Below, piece by piece: positions 26,146 to 34,099 of a stretch of 36,951 nucleotides of DNA. This DNA comes from Planctomycetia bacterium. Lineage in GTDB: Bacteria > Planctomycetota > Planctomycetia > Gemmatales > Gemmataceae. A model generated the notes under the pieces. It was not told the DNA's origin, did no database searches, and saw nothing but the letters and a program-made list of their open reading frames with translations. The position numbers were made by a program, and so were the translations under genes. Positions within the stretch are counted from its first letter, which is position 1. Each line of letters opens with the position of its first letter. The stretch is from contig SXID01000145.1 in assembly GCA_005772955.1 (NCBI GenBank), forward strand, positions 1-36,951. Reading direction: 5' to 3'.

Positions 26146-26400
26146 TCACTCCGGCCAGAAATGTGCGAACACGAGCATGGCAGCGGCGACCGCCAGCACC
26201 ATGAGTGGGAATACCCACCACGGCGGCGGCCCCATCTTCTGCCCCGGGATGCGTGGCTCGCCCGGTGTCGCGGGTTCGTCGTCGCCAGGAATGCGGTTCG
26301 CCACGTCGAAGATCACGACAATCAGCGCGATGAAGCAGATCACCGCGAACGTCATGCACACCGGGAAGCACGCAAACAGCGGGGCCATGGAGCATACCAT
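26146..26400 (-). CDS. Small two-helix membrane protein
   Basis: An 84-residue product starts at ATG 26400; ATG 26388 would give 80 residues. Two hydrophobic helices are seen at residues about 6-30 (LFACFPVCMTFAVICFIALI) and 60-80 (WWVFPLMVLAVAAAMLVF), joined by an acidic/Pro-rich loop (PGDDEPATPGEPRIPGQK). No family is recognised. GAGGA about 10 bases upstream favours 26400. It follows the DUF1080-like gene by 13 bases on the same strand, so the two are likely co-transcribed. Confidence 0.65.
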   Translation of the reverse strand: MVCSMAPLFACFPVCMTFAVICFIALIVVIFDVANRIPGDDEPATPGEPRIPGQKMGPPPWWVFPLMVLAVAAAMLVFAHFWPE

Positions 26401-26413
26401 TCGCGGCTCTTCC

Positions 26414-27142
26414 TCACTTCCCCAGCGGCTTGAAGAAGTCGGCTTTCTTGTCTTCGACTTTCGGGCCGCTGATGCGGACCTTCCGCACGCGGCCGGTGTC
26501 ATCGAATGAGCCGAACCCGATGTACCCGGCCCCGAACGTCTTGCTTTCCGCCTTCATCATCGGCTTCGTCAGGTCTTCGAAGAACACTTCAATCGTGCCT
26601 TTCCCGGTATCGCGAACGATGCGCACCTTGTGCCACGTGTCCTTCTTCCAGTCGATGCCCTTGGTGGTTTCCTTCGCGAAGTTTTTGCGTGGCGCGTCGT
26701 TCACGATGAACACGTTGTGTGCGTTCATGTCTGCGGCCCGCGCGATGTGGACGTAGTAGAACTTCTGTGGCTCCGTGAAGCCGAAGTACAGGGTCATGCT
26801 CTGATGACCGTAGGATTCGGTGGTGGACTGCAACTCGCAATCAAGGACGAAGTCGGTGAAGGTCTTGTTCGCAAGCAGCGCGATATGGATGGGACTGCGG
26901 CTCTTCGGATTGTACGGACTTTTGTAGGCCTTGCGGTCGTAGGCGAGTTCGAGGTAGCCCCTGCCGTCCTTGTCCTGGCCGTACTTCCACACGGCTGGGT
27001 CGCTGAACACGAAGTCGTTCGCGGCTTCCGGTTTCGCAAAGTCCTGCTTGTACAACTCCTTGAAGCCCGCGGGGAGGTTGTCGTCCGCGGGCAGCGCAAC
27101 GGCGAGAATTGCTACGAATGGAAGCGCGAGGAGAGCACGCAT
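26414..27142 (-). CDS. Secreted DUF1080-like (LamG/ConA-fold) protein
   Basis: The 242-residue product has a signal peptide (MRALLALPFVAILAVALPA). The mature part has a jelly-roll pattern typical of DUF1080/3-keto-disaccharide hydrolase-like proteins of Planctomycetes and Verrucomicrobia: FKELYKQDFAKPEAANDFVF, WKYGQDKDGRGYLELA, FTDFVLDCELQSTTESYGHQ, LYFGFTEPQKFYYVHIA, WHKVRIVRDTGKGTIEVFFED and GYIGFGSFDDTGRVRKVRI. It may bind or cleave sugars; no catalytic residue can be named. The reverse-strand start at 27142 has AAGGTG upstream. It is divergent from the sugar dehydrogenase gene, with which it could share a function in carbohydrate use. Confidence 0.82.
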   Translation of the reverse strand: MRALLALPFVAILAVALPADDNLPAGFKELYKQDFAKPEAANDFVFSDPAVWKYGQDKDGRGYLELAYDRKAYKSPYNPKSRSPIHIALLANKTFTDFVLDCELQSTTESYGHQSMTLYFGFTEPQKFYYVHIARAADMNAHNVFIVNDAPRKNFAKETTKGIDWKKDTWHKVRIVRDTGKGTIEVFFEDLTKPMMKAESKTFGAGYIGFGSFDDTGRVRKVRISGPKVEDKKADFFKPLGK

Positions 27143-27168
27143 CGGGGCACCTTGTGAGAACTGGAACC

Positions 27169-27198
27169 TTTACGCGACAGCCGCGAGTAGACTACACT
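27169..27198 (+). promoter_or_regulatory. Possible promoter of the dehydrogenase-GNAT operon
   Basis: TTTACG at 27169-27174 and TACACT at 27193-27198 are spaced by 18 bases, in the 95-base divergent spacer. Initiation would be near 27205. Confidence 0.35.
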
Positions 27199-27237
27199 CG
27201 CACCGTTCAATCAACCACCCGCGCGTGAGCTTTCCCG

Positions 27238-30200
27238 ATGTCCACCCGCGTCTTCGCACGAATCACCGCCGCGACCTTCGGCTTCGCCGCGTTCGCGCTC
27301 GTCCTGTCGTTCGGCTGGCCCACGCACGCCGCCGACGACAAGGAACAACCGAAGGCCAAAACCGATTCCAACAAGCGGCAGCCGTGGACCACGTCGAAAG
27401 TCACGGGCAGCCCAGACGCACCCCCGAAGTACAAGTCGGTGCGAGCGTTCCCGGAGGTGAAGGTCACGCAACCGGTGTTGCTCGTCCGGTGTCCGGGCAC
27501 GGACCGGCTGTTCATCGGTGAACGCGAGGGGGGGCTATACTCCTTCGTGAACAAGCCGGACGGCAAGAAGGACGTGTTCTTCGACTGCAAGAAGGAGTTG
27601 AAGTCCCTCGAAACACTGCCCGGCTCCGGTGGCTTTGGCGACCTCTACGGTCTCGTGTTCCACCCACAGTTCGAGAAGAATCGATACTGCTACGTCTGTT
27701 ACACGATGACCCCGAAGGACAAGAAGGAACAGCGCCTCGCGGACGGTTCACGCGTGTCGCGATTCAAGGTAACCGATGCCGACCCGCCGCGCATTGACCC
27801 CGCGACGGAAGAGATCGTCCTCACGTTCACAGGCGGCGGACACAACGGCGGTGACATGCACTTCGGCCCAGACGGCTTCCTCTACATCACCACCGGCGAC
27901 GCGAGCGGACCGAACCCGCCGGACGTGCTCAACACCGGGCAGGACTGCTCCGACCTGCTCGCATCCGTGTTGCGCATCGACGTGAACAAGAAGGACGCGG
28001 GCAAGAACTACGCGGTCCCGAAGGACAACCCGTTCGTGGGCACGAAGGACGTGCGCGCCGAGATTTGGGCGTACGGGTTCCGCAATCCGTGGCGCATGAG
28101 TTTCGACCGCAAGACCGGAGACCTGTGGGTTGGCGATGTCGGGTGGGAACTGTGGGAGATGGTTCACAAGATCGAGAAGGGCGGGAACTACGGTTGGAGT
28201 AGCGTCGAAGGCCGGCAGCCGGTGAAGCCCGAACAGAAAATTGGTCCGACCCCGATCCGCGCGCCGGCGATCGAGCTTCCGCACACGATCGCGGCCAGCG
28301 TGACCGGCGGGTACGTGTACCGCGGAACGCGGTTCCCTGAGTTGGTCGGGTCGTACATCTTTGGCGACTGGGAAACTCGGCGCATCTGGGCCGCGCGATT
28401 CGATGGCGACAGACTCAAGGAGATGCCGGAGGTCGTGAAGCCGACCGTGCGCCCGTCCGCGTTTGGCGAAGACAACGCGGGGGAAATCTACTTCTGCGAT
28501 TACGACAACGGGATGATCTACACGCTCGCGCGGAACGAGGGCGGCCCGCCGAACACCAAGTTCCCCACGAGACTCAGCGATACCGGCGTGTTCACGGACG
28601 TGAAGAAGCTCGAGCCGGCTGCGGGCGTGATCCCCTTCTACCCGAACGCTCGGCAATGGCAGGACGGCGCCACCGCGGACTACCTCGTCGCGCTACCGGA
28701 GTTATCGACAATCTCGTTCTTCGAGAAGCCCAGACCGCTACCGGGTCAGGTGTACTGGCATAACTTTGCGATGCAGTTTCCGAAAGACGCGGTGTTGATC
28801 AAGACGCTCACGCTCGACGTCCTCACCGCGAAGGGTAACGTCGAGACACGCGTCGAGACGCAGTTGCTCCACCACGACGGTGAGGACTGGCGTGGCTACT
28901 CCTACGCGTGGCGCGATGATCAGTCCGACGCGGACCTCGTCCCGACCGAAGGAGCGGAGAAGGTGTTCACGGTCGCGACCGGTGGCAAAGTCGAAAAGAG
29001 CGCGTGGTCGCCAGTCGGCAAGCGCGACCAGGTGTGGACGTTCCACAGTCGCGCGCAGTGTCTCAGTTGTCACAACGCCTGGTCGGAGTATTCCCTCGCG
29101 TTCAACACACGCCAACTCAACCGCACGCCGCTGTTCGGCGGGCCAACGGCCCCCAACCAACTCGTTCGGCTGACGACACAGGGTTACGCGCACCGGGTCG
29201 CGGTCGACAACAAGGAACTACCGGCGTTCGACGCGGACTCCGTGAAGAGGGAAGCGGCGCTTGCGTCGCTCCATGCGGACGCGTCACTCGATGTACGGGC
29301 GCGGAGTTACCTCCACATCAACTGCGCGCACTGCCACCGGTTCGGCGGCGGTGGCGGTCAGGTGGTGCTGGAACTCGACGTCGCGAAGCCGCTGAAGGAT
29401 ACCGGCATCTTCGACGTGCAGCCGAAGCAAGGCGACTTCGGCCTCGCGGACGCGCGTATCCTCGCTCCCGGCGAGCCATATCGCAGCGTGATGTTCTACC
29501 GGATGGCGAAGTTCGGTCGCGGACGCATGCCGCACCTCGGCTCGGAGTTCCCGCACGCGCAGGGGTTGGACGTGATAGCGCAGTGGATCGCTTCGCTCTC
29601 GACCCCGCCGAAAGAATGGCCGATCGCGATCCCCGATCTGAAGAAGCAAGATCAGGCTTACGTCACGTTCCCGAACGCGTGGCCGTTCGCGCGGGCGTTC
29701 GCGCTCGGGAAACTCGATAGCAAAAGCGCGAACGACCTCCCCGTAGGCCTCGCGAAACACGGCACCGCGATGGTGCGCGAACTGTTCGAGGGATACCTGC
29801 CGCCTGACCCGAAGGGCCGCAAGCTCGGCGCGAACCCGCGACCCGCGGCAATCCTCGCGCTTACCGGCGAAGCGAAGAAGGGTGAGGTGATGTTCTTCGA
29901 CAAGGAGGTGAAGTGTGCAAACTGTCACAAGATCGGTGACAAGGGGATCGCGATCGGCCCGGACCTATCCAAGATCGGCGGCACACGCACGCGGCCCGAA
30001 CTGCTCGACAGTTTGGTATACCCATCGGCGCGAGTGGAACCGCGGTTCGCCGCGTACAACGTCCGCACGAAGGACGAGAAGACGTACACCGGTATAGTCG
30101 TGAAGCGCGACGCGAAGCAACTGGTTCTGCGCGATGCCGAAAACAAAGAGGTGTTGATCCCAGGCGACAACGTGGAGAGCGTGCGCCCGTCGCGGTTGTC

Positions 30201-30282
30201 GCTCATGCCCGACGGTCAGATGAGCGGACTTACTCCGCAAGAAGCCGCGGACCTACTGGAATATCTGACCCAGAGGAAGTGA
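27238..30282 (+). CDS. PQQ-type sugar dehydrogenase fused to triheme cytochrome c
   Basis: The 1014-residue periplasmic protein has a signal peptide (residues 1-32). Residues about 50-415 are a glucose/sorbosone dehydrogenase-like propeller (GFGDLYGLVFHPQF, GGGHNGGDMHFGPDGFLYI, GDASG, EIWAYGFRNPWRMSFD, GGNYGW). Residues about 430-640 form a second domain that ends in CLSCH (608-612). CAHCH follows at 696-700, and a C-terminal planctomycete-type heme domain has CANCH at 893-897 followed by DLSKIGGTRTRPELLDSLVYPS. Three c-type heme sites suggest that electrons from aldose oxidation leave through hemes within one chain. The PQQ requirement is inferred from the fold. GNAT follows after three bases. 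Confidence 0.9.
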   Translation: MSTRVFARITAATFGFAAFALVLSFGWPTHAADDKEQPKAKTDSNKRQPWTTSKVTGSPDAPPKYKSVRAFPEVKVTQPVLLVRCPGTDRLFIGEREGGLYSFVNKPDGKKDVFFDCKKELKSLETLPGSGGFGDLYGLVFHPQFEKNRYCYVCYTMTPKDKKEQRLADGSRVSRFKVTDADPPRIDPATEEIVLTFTGGGHNGGDMHFGPDGFLYITTGDASGPNPPDVLNTGQDCSDLLASVLRIDVNKKDAGKNYAVPKDNPFVGTKDVRAEIWAYGFRNPWRMSFDRKTGDLWVGDVGWELWEMVHKIEKGGNYGWSSVEGRQPVKPEQKIGPTPIRAPAIELPHTIAASVTGGYVYRGTRFPELVGSYIFGDWETRRIWAARFDGDRLKEMPEVVKPTVRPSAFGEDNAGEIYFCDYDNGMIYTLARNEGGPPNTKFPTRLSDTGVFTDVKKLEPAAGVIPFYPNARQWQDGATADYLVALPELSTISFFEKPRPLPGQVYWHNFAMQFPKDAVLIKTLTLDVLTAKGNVETRVETQLLHHDGEDWRGYSYAWRDDQSDADLVPTEGAEKVFTVATGGKVEKSAWSPVGKRDQVWTFHSRAQCLSCHNAWSEYSLAFNTRQLNRTPLFGGPTAPNQLVRLTTQGYAHRVAVDNKELPAFDADSVKREAALASLHADASLDVRARSYLHINCAHCHRFGGGGGQVVLELDVAKPLKDTGIFDVQPKQGDFGLADARILAPGEPYRSVMFYRMAKFGRGRMPHLGSEFPHAQGLDVIAQWIASLSTPPKEWPIAIPDLKKQDQAYVTFPNAWPFARAFALGKLDSKSANDLPVGLAKHGTAMVRELFEGYLPPDPKGRKLGANPRPAAILALTGEAKKGEVMFFDKEVKCANCHKIGDKGIAIGPDLSKIGGTRTRPELLDSLVYPSARVEPRFAAYNVRTKDEKTYTGIVVKRDAKQLVLRDAENKEVLIPGDNVESVRPSRLSLMPDGQMSGLTPQEAADLLEYLTQRK

Positions 30283-30285
30283 CGA

Positions 30286-30756
30286 ATGATCCGCCCCGCG
30301 ACCTCCGCCGATGTGCCCGTTATCGTGAACCTTATCCGCGCGCTCGCGGATTACGAGAAACTCGCACACGCAGTCGTGTTGAGCGAAGCCGACCTGCATG
30401 AGCATCTGTTTGGGGCGACGCGATACGCGGAGGTGCTACTCGCGGAGGAAGCGGGCACGGTGGTTGGCTTCGCGCTATTCTTCCACAACTATTCGACGTT
30501 CCGCGCGAAGCCCGGCATCTACCTCGAAGACCTGGTCGTGTTCCCCGAATCGCGCGGGAAAGGGCATGGCAAGGCGCTGCTCGCGACGCTCGCGAAACTG
30601 GCCGTGGAACGCGACTGCGCTCGCGTCGAGTGGTCCGTGCTGAATTGGAACGAGCCTGCAATTGCGTTCTACAAGTCGCTTGGCGCGAGGCCGATGGACG
30701 AATGGAGCGTCTACAGACTTACCGACGAGGCGCTGACGAAGTTGGCGTCTTCGTAA
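30286..30756 (+). CDS. GNAT family N-acetyltransferase, SSAT-like
   Basis: The 156-residue product begins MIRPATSADVPVIVNLIRAL. It has VVGFALFFHNYSTFRAKPGIYLEDLVV and the acetyl-CoA loop PESRGKGHGKALL, then CARVEWSVLNWNEPAIAFYKSLGA. The FHNYSTF...GIYLEDL and W-S-V-L-N-W-N-x-P-A-I-x-F-Y patterns match the spermidine/spermine (diamine) acetyltransferase-like group. The substrate may be a polyamine or a similar amine. The gene starts three bases after the dehydrogenase stop, with AGGAAG as ribosome binding site, so it is translationally coupled. Confidence 0.9.
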   Translation: MIRPATSADVPVIVNLIRALADYEKLAHAVVLSEADLHEHLFGATRYAEVLLAEEAGTVVGFALFFHNYSTFRAKPGIYLEDLVVFPESRGKGHGKALLATLAKLAVERDCARVEWSVLNWNEPAIAFYKSLGARPMDEWSVYRLTDEALTKLASS

Positions 30757-30764
30757 TGTATTTC

Positions 30765-30802
30765 GCTGCTTGCGGCTTCGCACGGGCGAAGCCGCAAGCG
30801 GC
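30765..30802. repeat. Palindrome/terminator between convergent genes
   Basis: Arms 30765-30781 and 30786-30802 pair over 17 positions with one G-T wobble, loop ACGG. The core GCTTGCGGCTT and the flank AAGCCGCAAGCGGCTCAA are shared with the 9368-9425 palindrome. It lies between the GNAT stop and the HisA-like stop and probably terminates both. Confidence 0.75.
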
Positions 30803-30812
30803 TCAACAGGGG

Positions 30813-31574
30813 TCATTGGCGAGGCACCTTTAGTGTTCCATCGTGTAGCGCTGAGGCGACGAGTACCCCCGTCGCGCCGGCTTCGTCGAGTCGGTCCACG
30901 TCTTCCCACGTTTGCACGCCGCCGCCCGCGATCAGATCCACGCCGGGGAACTCCGCGCGGATCGCGCGAAGCAGCGGTTCCGTGCCGGTGCCGGTTCCCG
31001 TGCCAACGCGCGCCAGGTCGAGCACGATGAGCGATTTCGCGCCTCCACTGATCGCGGTTCGCACGACCCCGATTGCGTCTTGATCGTGCGTTGCGCCCCA
31101 GCCTTCCCACTTGCCGAGCAACTTGCCGTTCTTCAAGTCGAGTGACACCGCGACCGGCTGCGAGCCGGCAACGGCGAGTGCATTGACCAAATCCAACAGA
31201 GAAGCCCCTGTTTCTATTCCCACTACCAGTCGCACACACGGGAACTTCGACAGGAGGGAAGCCGGGCGACGCGAGTTGATGCCGATGTCCAACCAAAACA
31301 ACACCGGAGACGTCCGGAATTCGTGAAACAGTCGCGAGACGTGGGGCGAGAGGTCCGTTCCGCCGCGAATCGCGTCGAGGTCCGCAACGTACAACTCGTT
31401 CGCGCCGGTTCGTTCGAGTAGCGCGAGGGCCACGTTCACCGGGTGCGACGACATCGTGAGTTGGCTCACAACGGGCCGGTACTCGTCTCTCCTTCCTCCC
31501 ACGGCGCGCACCACCTGGCCGTTCATCACGTCGAGAACGGGGATAAGTCGCGGCAGTTTGTGTTCCGCTGACAT
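30813..31574 (-). CDS. HisA/HisF-like TIM-barrel protein (methanopterin-linked type)
   Basis: The 253-residue product has a HisA-type barrel: LIPVLDVMNGQVVRAVGGRR, ELYVADLDAIRGG, WLDIGINSRRPASL, LVVGIET, VAVSLDLKNGKLL, LIVLDLARVGTGTGTGTEP and the late phosphate site DLIAGGGVQTWEDVDRL. The EYRPV motif after the first strand and the VGIET form fit the HisA-like family found in methanopterin gene clusters of archaea and methylotrophs rather than histidine biosynthesis. Planctomycetes including Gemmata are known to carry tetrahydromethanopterin-linked C1 genes. No other C1 gene is adjacent. The ATG on the reverse strand at 31574 fits the family N-terminus. Confidence 0.8.
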   Translation of the reverse strand: MSAEHKLPRLIPVLDVMNGQVVRAVGGRRDEYRPVVSQLTMSSHPVNVALALLERTGANELYVADLDAIRGGTDLSPHVSRLFHEFRTSPVLFWLDIGINSRRPASLLSKFPCVRLVVGIETGASLLDLVNALAVAGSQPVAVSLDLKNGKLLGKWEGWGATHDQDAIGVVRTAISGGAKSLIVLDLARVGTGTGTGTEPLLRAIRAEFPGVDLIAGGGVQTWEDVDRLDEAGATGVLVASALHDGTLKVPRQ

Positions 31575-31600
31575 CGGTGCGAAGAATCGGTCGGAGTAGA

Positions 31601-31629
31601 TTGGACGATATTCCGTGGAGGTTTATACT
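31601..31629 (+). promoter_or_regulatory. Promoter of the rpsB-tsf-rpsT cluster
   Basis: TTGGAC at 31601-31606 and TATACT at 31624-31629 are spaced by 17 bases. Initiation near 31636 would give a leader of about 150 bases before rpsB, long enough for S2-dependent autoregulation, though no known rpsB leader fold was recognised. Confidence 0.65.
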
Positions 31630-31787
31630 ACTAGCTTCCGGGTTGCTTACGCCCGTGATTTCGCGCGCGTTTGTACCCACTATCCGCCCCAGAAACCGTG
31701 TTGGGGGCGATTCTTTCCTCGGTTGGGGGATGTGCTCGTCATGCCAAAACTGCGCGTGATTGGTGCCGAGTCCTCGAAGGAGTTCCC

Positions 31788-32666
31788 GTGGCTCTCGTAG
31801 ACGTGAAAGTGCTTCTCGAAGCGGGCGTCCATTACGGCCACCGCGCCAGTAAGTGGAACCCGAAGATGCGGCCGTACATCTACGGCAAACGGAATCTCAT
31901 TCACATCATCGACCTGCGCGAAACCGTCCGCGGTCTTCTGCGCGCGATCCGCTACCTCACGCAGGTGGTCGGGCGAGGCGGTCTGGTGATGTTCGTCGGC
32001 ACCAAGCGGCAGGCCAAAGAAATCGTCCAGAAGGAAGCGGGCCGCTGCGGGATGCCCTTCGTCAGCGAACGCTGGCTTGGTGGCACCCTCACGAACTACC
32101 GCACGATCCGCAATCGGCTCAAGCGACTTCAGGAACTCGAGGCGATGTGGCTCCCGCAAGGGGAGAACCCGAACCGCGTCGATCTGAACTCGCACATCGC
32201 GACCCTCATGACCGACGCCGGCAAGCTCGATCCGGCCCTCGCGCCGGACAGCGCGGACATCCTCACGCACTCCAAGAAGATGATCTCGACCTTGAGCCGC
32301 GAACTGCTCAAGATCCGGCGCAACTTGATGGGCATTCGCGACATGATCAAGCCGCCCGACGCGCTGGTCATCGTGGGGCCGAACAAGGAACACATCGCGG
32401 TAAAGGAAGCGAAGCGGATGGGGATTACGACCATCGCGCTGATCGACACGGACAGCGACCCGGATCCGGTCGATCTCCCGATCCCGGGCAATGATGACAG
32501 CATCCGCTCCATCGAGGTGATTCTGGGGAAGCTCGCTGATGCGTGCCTCGAAGGTCGCGCCGCGCTGCCGCCGGAGCAGCAAGGGCAGATCAAGACGCGT
32601 GTGCAGCAACCCAAGCCCGCGACGCCGGCCCCGGAGACGAACCCCGCCCCGGCCGGAGCTGTCTAA
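31788..32666 (+). CDS. rpsB: 30S ribosomal protein S2 (uS2)
   Basis: The 292-residue product reads [87 protein letters not shown] and [15 protein letters not shown], diagnostic of uS2. It is longer than the E. coli protein (241) through a loop rich in Asn/Asp near residue 125 and a Pro/Ala-rich C-terminal tail of about 35 residues. GTG 31788 with GAAGGAG six bases before is chosen; the frame is open to 31671, but that extension reads through the leader. It is followed by tsf after a palindromic element. Confidence 0.97.
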   Translation: MALVDVKVLLEAGVHYGHRASKWNPKMRPYIYGKRNLIHIIDLRETVRGLLRAIRYLTQVVGRGGLVMFVGTKRQAKEIVQKEAGRCGMPFVSERWLGGTLTNYRTIRNRLKRLQELEAMWLPQGENPNRVDLNSHIATLMTDAGKLDPALAPDSADILTHSKKMISTLSRELLKIRRNLMGIRDMIKPPDALVIVGPNKEHIAVKEAKRMGITTIALIDTDSDPDPVDLPIPGNDDSIRSIEVILGKLADACLEGRAALPPEQQGQIKTRVQQPKPATPAPETNPAPAGAV

Positions 32667-32689
32667 GAGACAACCGCGTTGCCTCGGGC

Positions 32690-32812
32690 GCACAGGGCTT
32701 CCGCCCTGTGCGACGCCCGGCGAACCCTCCGGGGCGCAAGTACAACAAGTTAGGCGCCGTGTCTTCCGCCCCGGAGGGGCCGGCGTCTGTAGCACAGGGC
32801 GGAAGCCCTGCG
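32690..32812. repeat. Large composite inverted repeat in the rpsB-tsf spacer
   Basis: The outer half 32690-32737 and the reverse complement of about 32768-32812 align over roughly 45 bases with a few gaps. Each half starts with a small palindrome (CAGGGCTTCCGCCCTG or its complement CAGGGCGGAAGCCCTG) and continues to CCTCCGGGGCG. The middle is about 30 bases. This is a MITE/BIME-like element filling most of the 180-base spacer between two co-transcribed translation genes. Confidence 0.75.
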
Positions 32813-32846
32813 TTCCGTGTGCGACCAAGAGCAGGAGAGAAGAGTC

Positions 32847-33707
32847 ATGCCAGCCGTTACGCCACTACTCGTGAAGCAACTCCGCGAGCGCACCGATCAG
32901 CCGATGGGCCTCTGCAAGCAGGCGCTGGACCAGAACGATGGCGACATGGACAAGGCCATAGCCTTCCTGAAGAGCCTGAACAGCAAGATGCAGGCGAAGC
33001 GGGAAGGCAACGAGACCGCGGAGGGTCGCATCGGTATCTTCTGCGACAACGCCGCGAAGGTCGCCGCGCTTATTGAAATGCGGTGCGAGAGCGCGCCATC
33101 GGCCAAGAGCGATCAGTTCGTGACGCTCACGGCGGACATCGCGAAGCACGTCGTGGGCAGCACAGGTGCGGACGTGGCCGCAGTGTTGTCCGAAGCTTAC
33201 GGTTCAGGCTCGGTACAGGATCGCATCGACGACACGGTCGGCGTCATTCGCGAGAAGATGATTCTCCACAAGTTCGAGCGAGCGAGCGGCAACGTCTACG
33301 GCGGTTACATCCACCACGACGGTACCGTTGGCGTGCTGGTCGTCTGCACGGGCGCCGCGAGCGCTGGGACCGATGAACTCCTGCGAGATGTGGGCGCGCA
33401 CATCGCGGCGATGAACCCGCCGTACACCTTGCCCGCGAACGTGCCCGCCGAGCAGATGCAGAAAGAGAAAGACGCGGTGAAGTCGGACATGGACGCCGAC
33501 ACGAAGATGGTTGGCAAGCCCGCGAACATCATCGAGAAGATCGCTACGGACAAGCTCTCTAAGCGGCTGTCCGAGTACGTGCTAAGCGAACAGCCGATGG
33601 CGAACGACATCAAGTACCCGAAGACCAGCGTGAGCGCCGCGTTGAAGAAGGCCGGTCTGGAGCCGGTGCGATTCGTTCGCTTCAAGGTTGGCGCCGTAGC
33701 TCTCTAA
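32847..33707 (+). CDS. tsf: Elongation factor Ts
   Basis: The 286-residue product has an N-terminal UBA-like domain (VKQLRERTDQPMGLCKQALDQNDGDMDKAIAFL) where the usual TGAGMMDCKKAL is TDQPMGLCKQAL. The core includes GRIGIF, ALIEMRCESA and DIAKHV. A second dimerisation-domain half has GNVYGGYIHHDGTVGVLVV. It ends with VGAVAL. EF-Ts releases GDP from EF-Tu. The chosen ATG 32847 has AGGAGAG nine bases upstream; the frame extends 10 residues into the repeat. The order rpsB-tsf is universal in bacteria. Confidence 0.96.
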   Translation: MPAVTPLLVKQLRERTDQPMGLCKQALDQNDGDMDKAIAFLKSLNSKMQAKREGNETAEGRIGIFCDNAAKVAALIEMRCESAPSAKSDQFVTLTADIAKHVVGSTGADVAAVLSEAYGSGSVQDRIDDTVGVIREKMILHKFERASGNVYGGYIHHDGTVGVLVVCTGAASAGTDELLRDVGAHIAAMNPPYTLPANVPAEQMQKEKDAVKSDMDADTKMVGKPANIIEKIATDKLSKRLSEYVLSEQPMANDIKYPKTSVSAALKKAGLEPVRFVRFKVGAVAL

Positions 33708-33740
33708 ATTCAGAACATTCCACACCACAGGTAACGATTC

Positions 33741-34031
33741 ATGCCTCACACACCGAGCGCCGCGAAGCGCCTCCGCAAAACCGAGAAACGTCGCCGCCAG
33801 AACCGCGTCGCGACCAAGAAGATCAAGGTTCAGCGCCGCGAAGTTGGCGAAGCGATCATCGGCACCGACGCGGCCAAGACGACGACCGAAGTGAAGACCA
33901 CGCAGGCGATGCTCGACCGCGCCGCGACGAAGGGCTACATCCACAAGAACAAGGCCGCGCGGCTGAAGTCGCGCCTGGTGAAGCGCCTCCGCGCCGCCGC
34001 GAGCAAGCCCGCCGCTCCCGCCGCGAAGTAA
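33741..34031 (+). CDS. rpsT: 30S ribosomal protein S20 (bS20)
   Basis: The 96-residue basic protein reads MPHTPSAAKRLRKTEKRRRQNR, then helical KTTTEVKTTQAMLDRAATKGYIHKNKAARLKSRLVKRL, the bS20 pattern, with an Ala/Pro/Lys-rich C-terminal tail. It follows tsf by 33 bases. Linkage of rpsT to rpsB-tsf is less usual than the common isolated rpsT. Confidence 0.95.
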   Translation: MPHTPSAAKRLRKTEKRRRQNRVATKKIKVQRREVGEAIIGTDAAKTTTEVKTTQAMLDRAATKGYIHKNKAARLKSRLVKRLRAAASKPAAPAAK

Positions 34032-34061
34032 ACTTCGTTCCATCTCGGATTGCTCGCTTGG

Positions 34062-34090
34062 CCTCCGTCCGTGTAAAACAGGGACGGAGG
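34062..34090 (+). promoter_or_regulatory. Hairpin that includes the next gene's Shine-Dalgarno
   Basis: CCTCCGTCC at 34062-34070 pairs exactly with GGACGGAGG at 34082-34090, loop of 11 bases. The right arm ends in CGGAGG, the only good ribosome binding site for ATG 34100. It also follows rpsT by 30 bases, so it may be an rpsT terminator-like hairpin, an SD-sequestering switch, or both. No T tract follows. Confidence 0.5.
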
Positions 34091-34099
34091 TTCGTTCAT

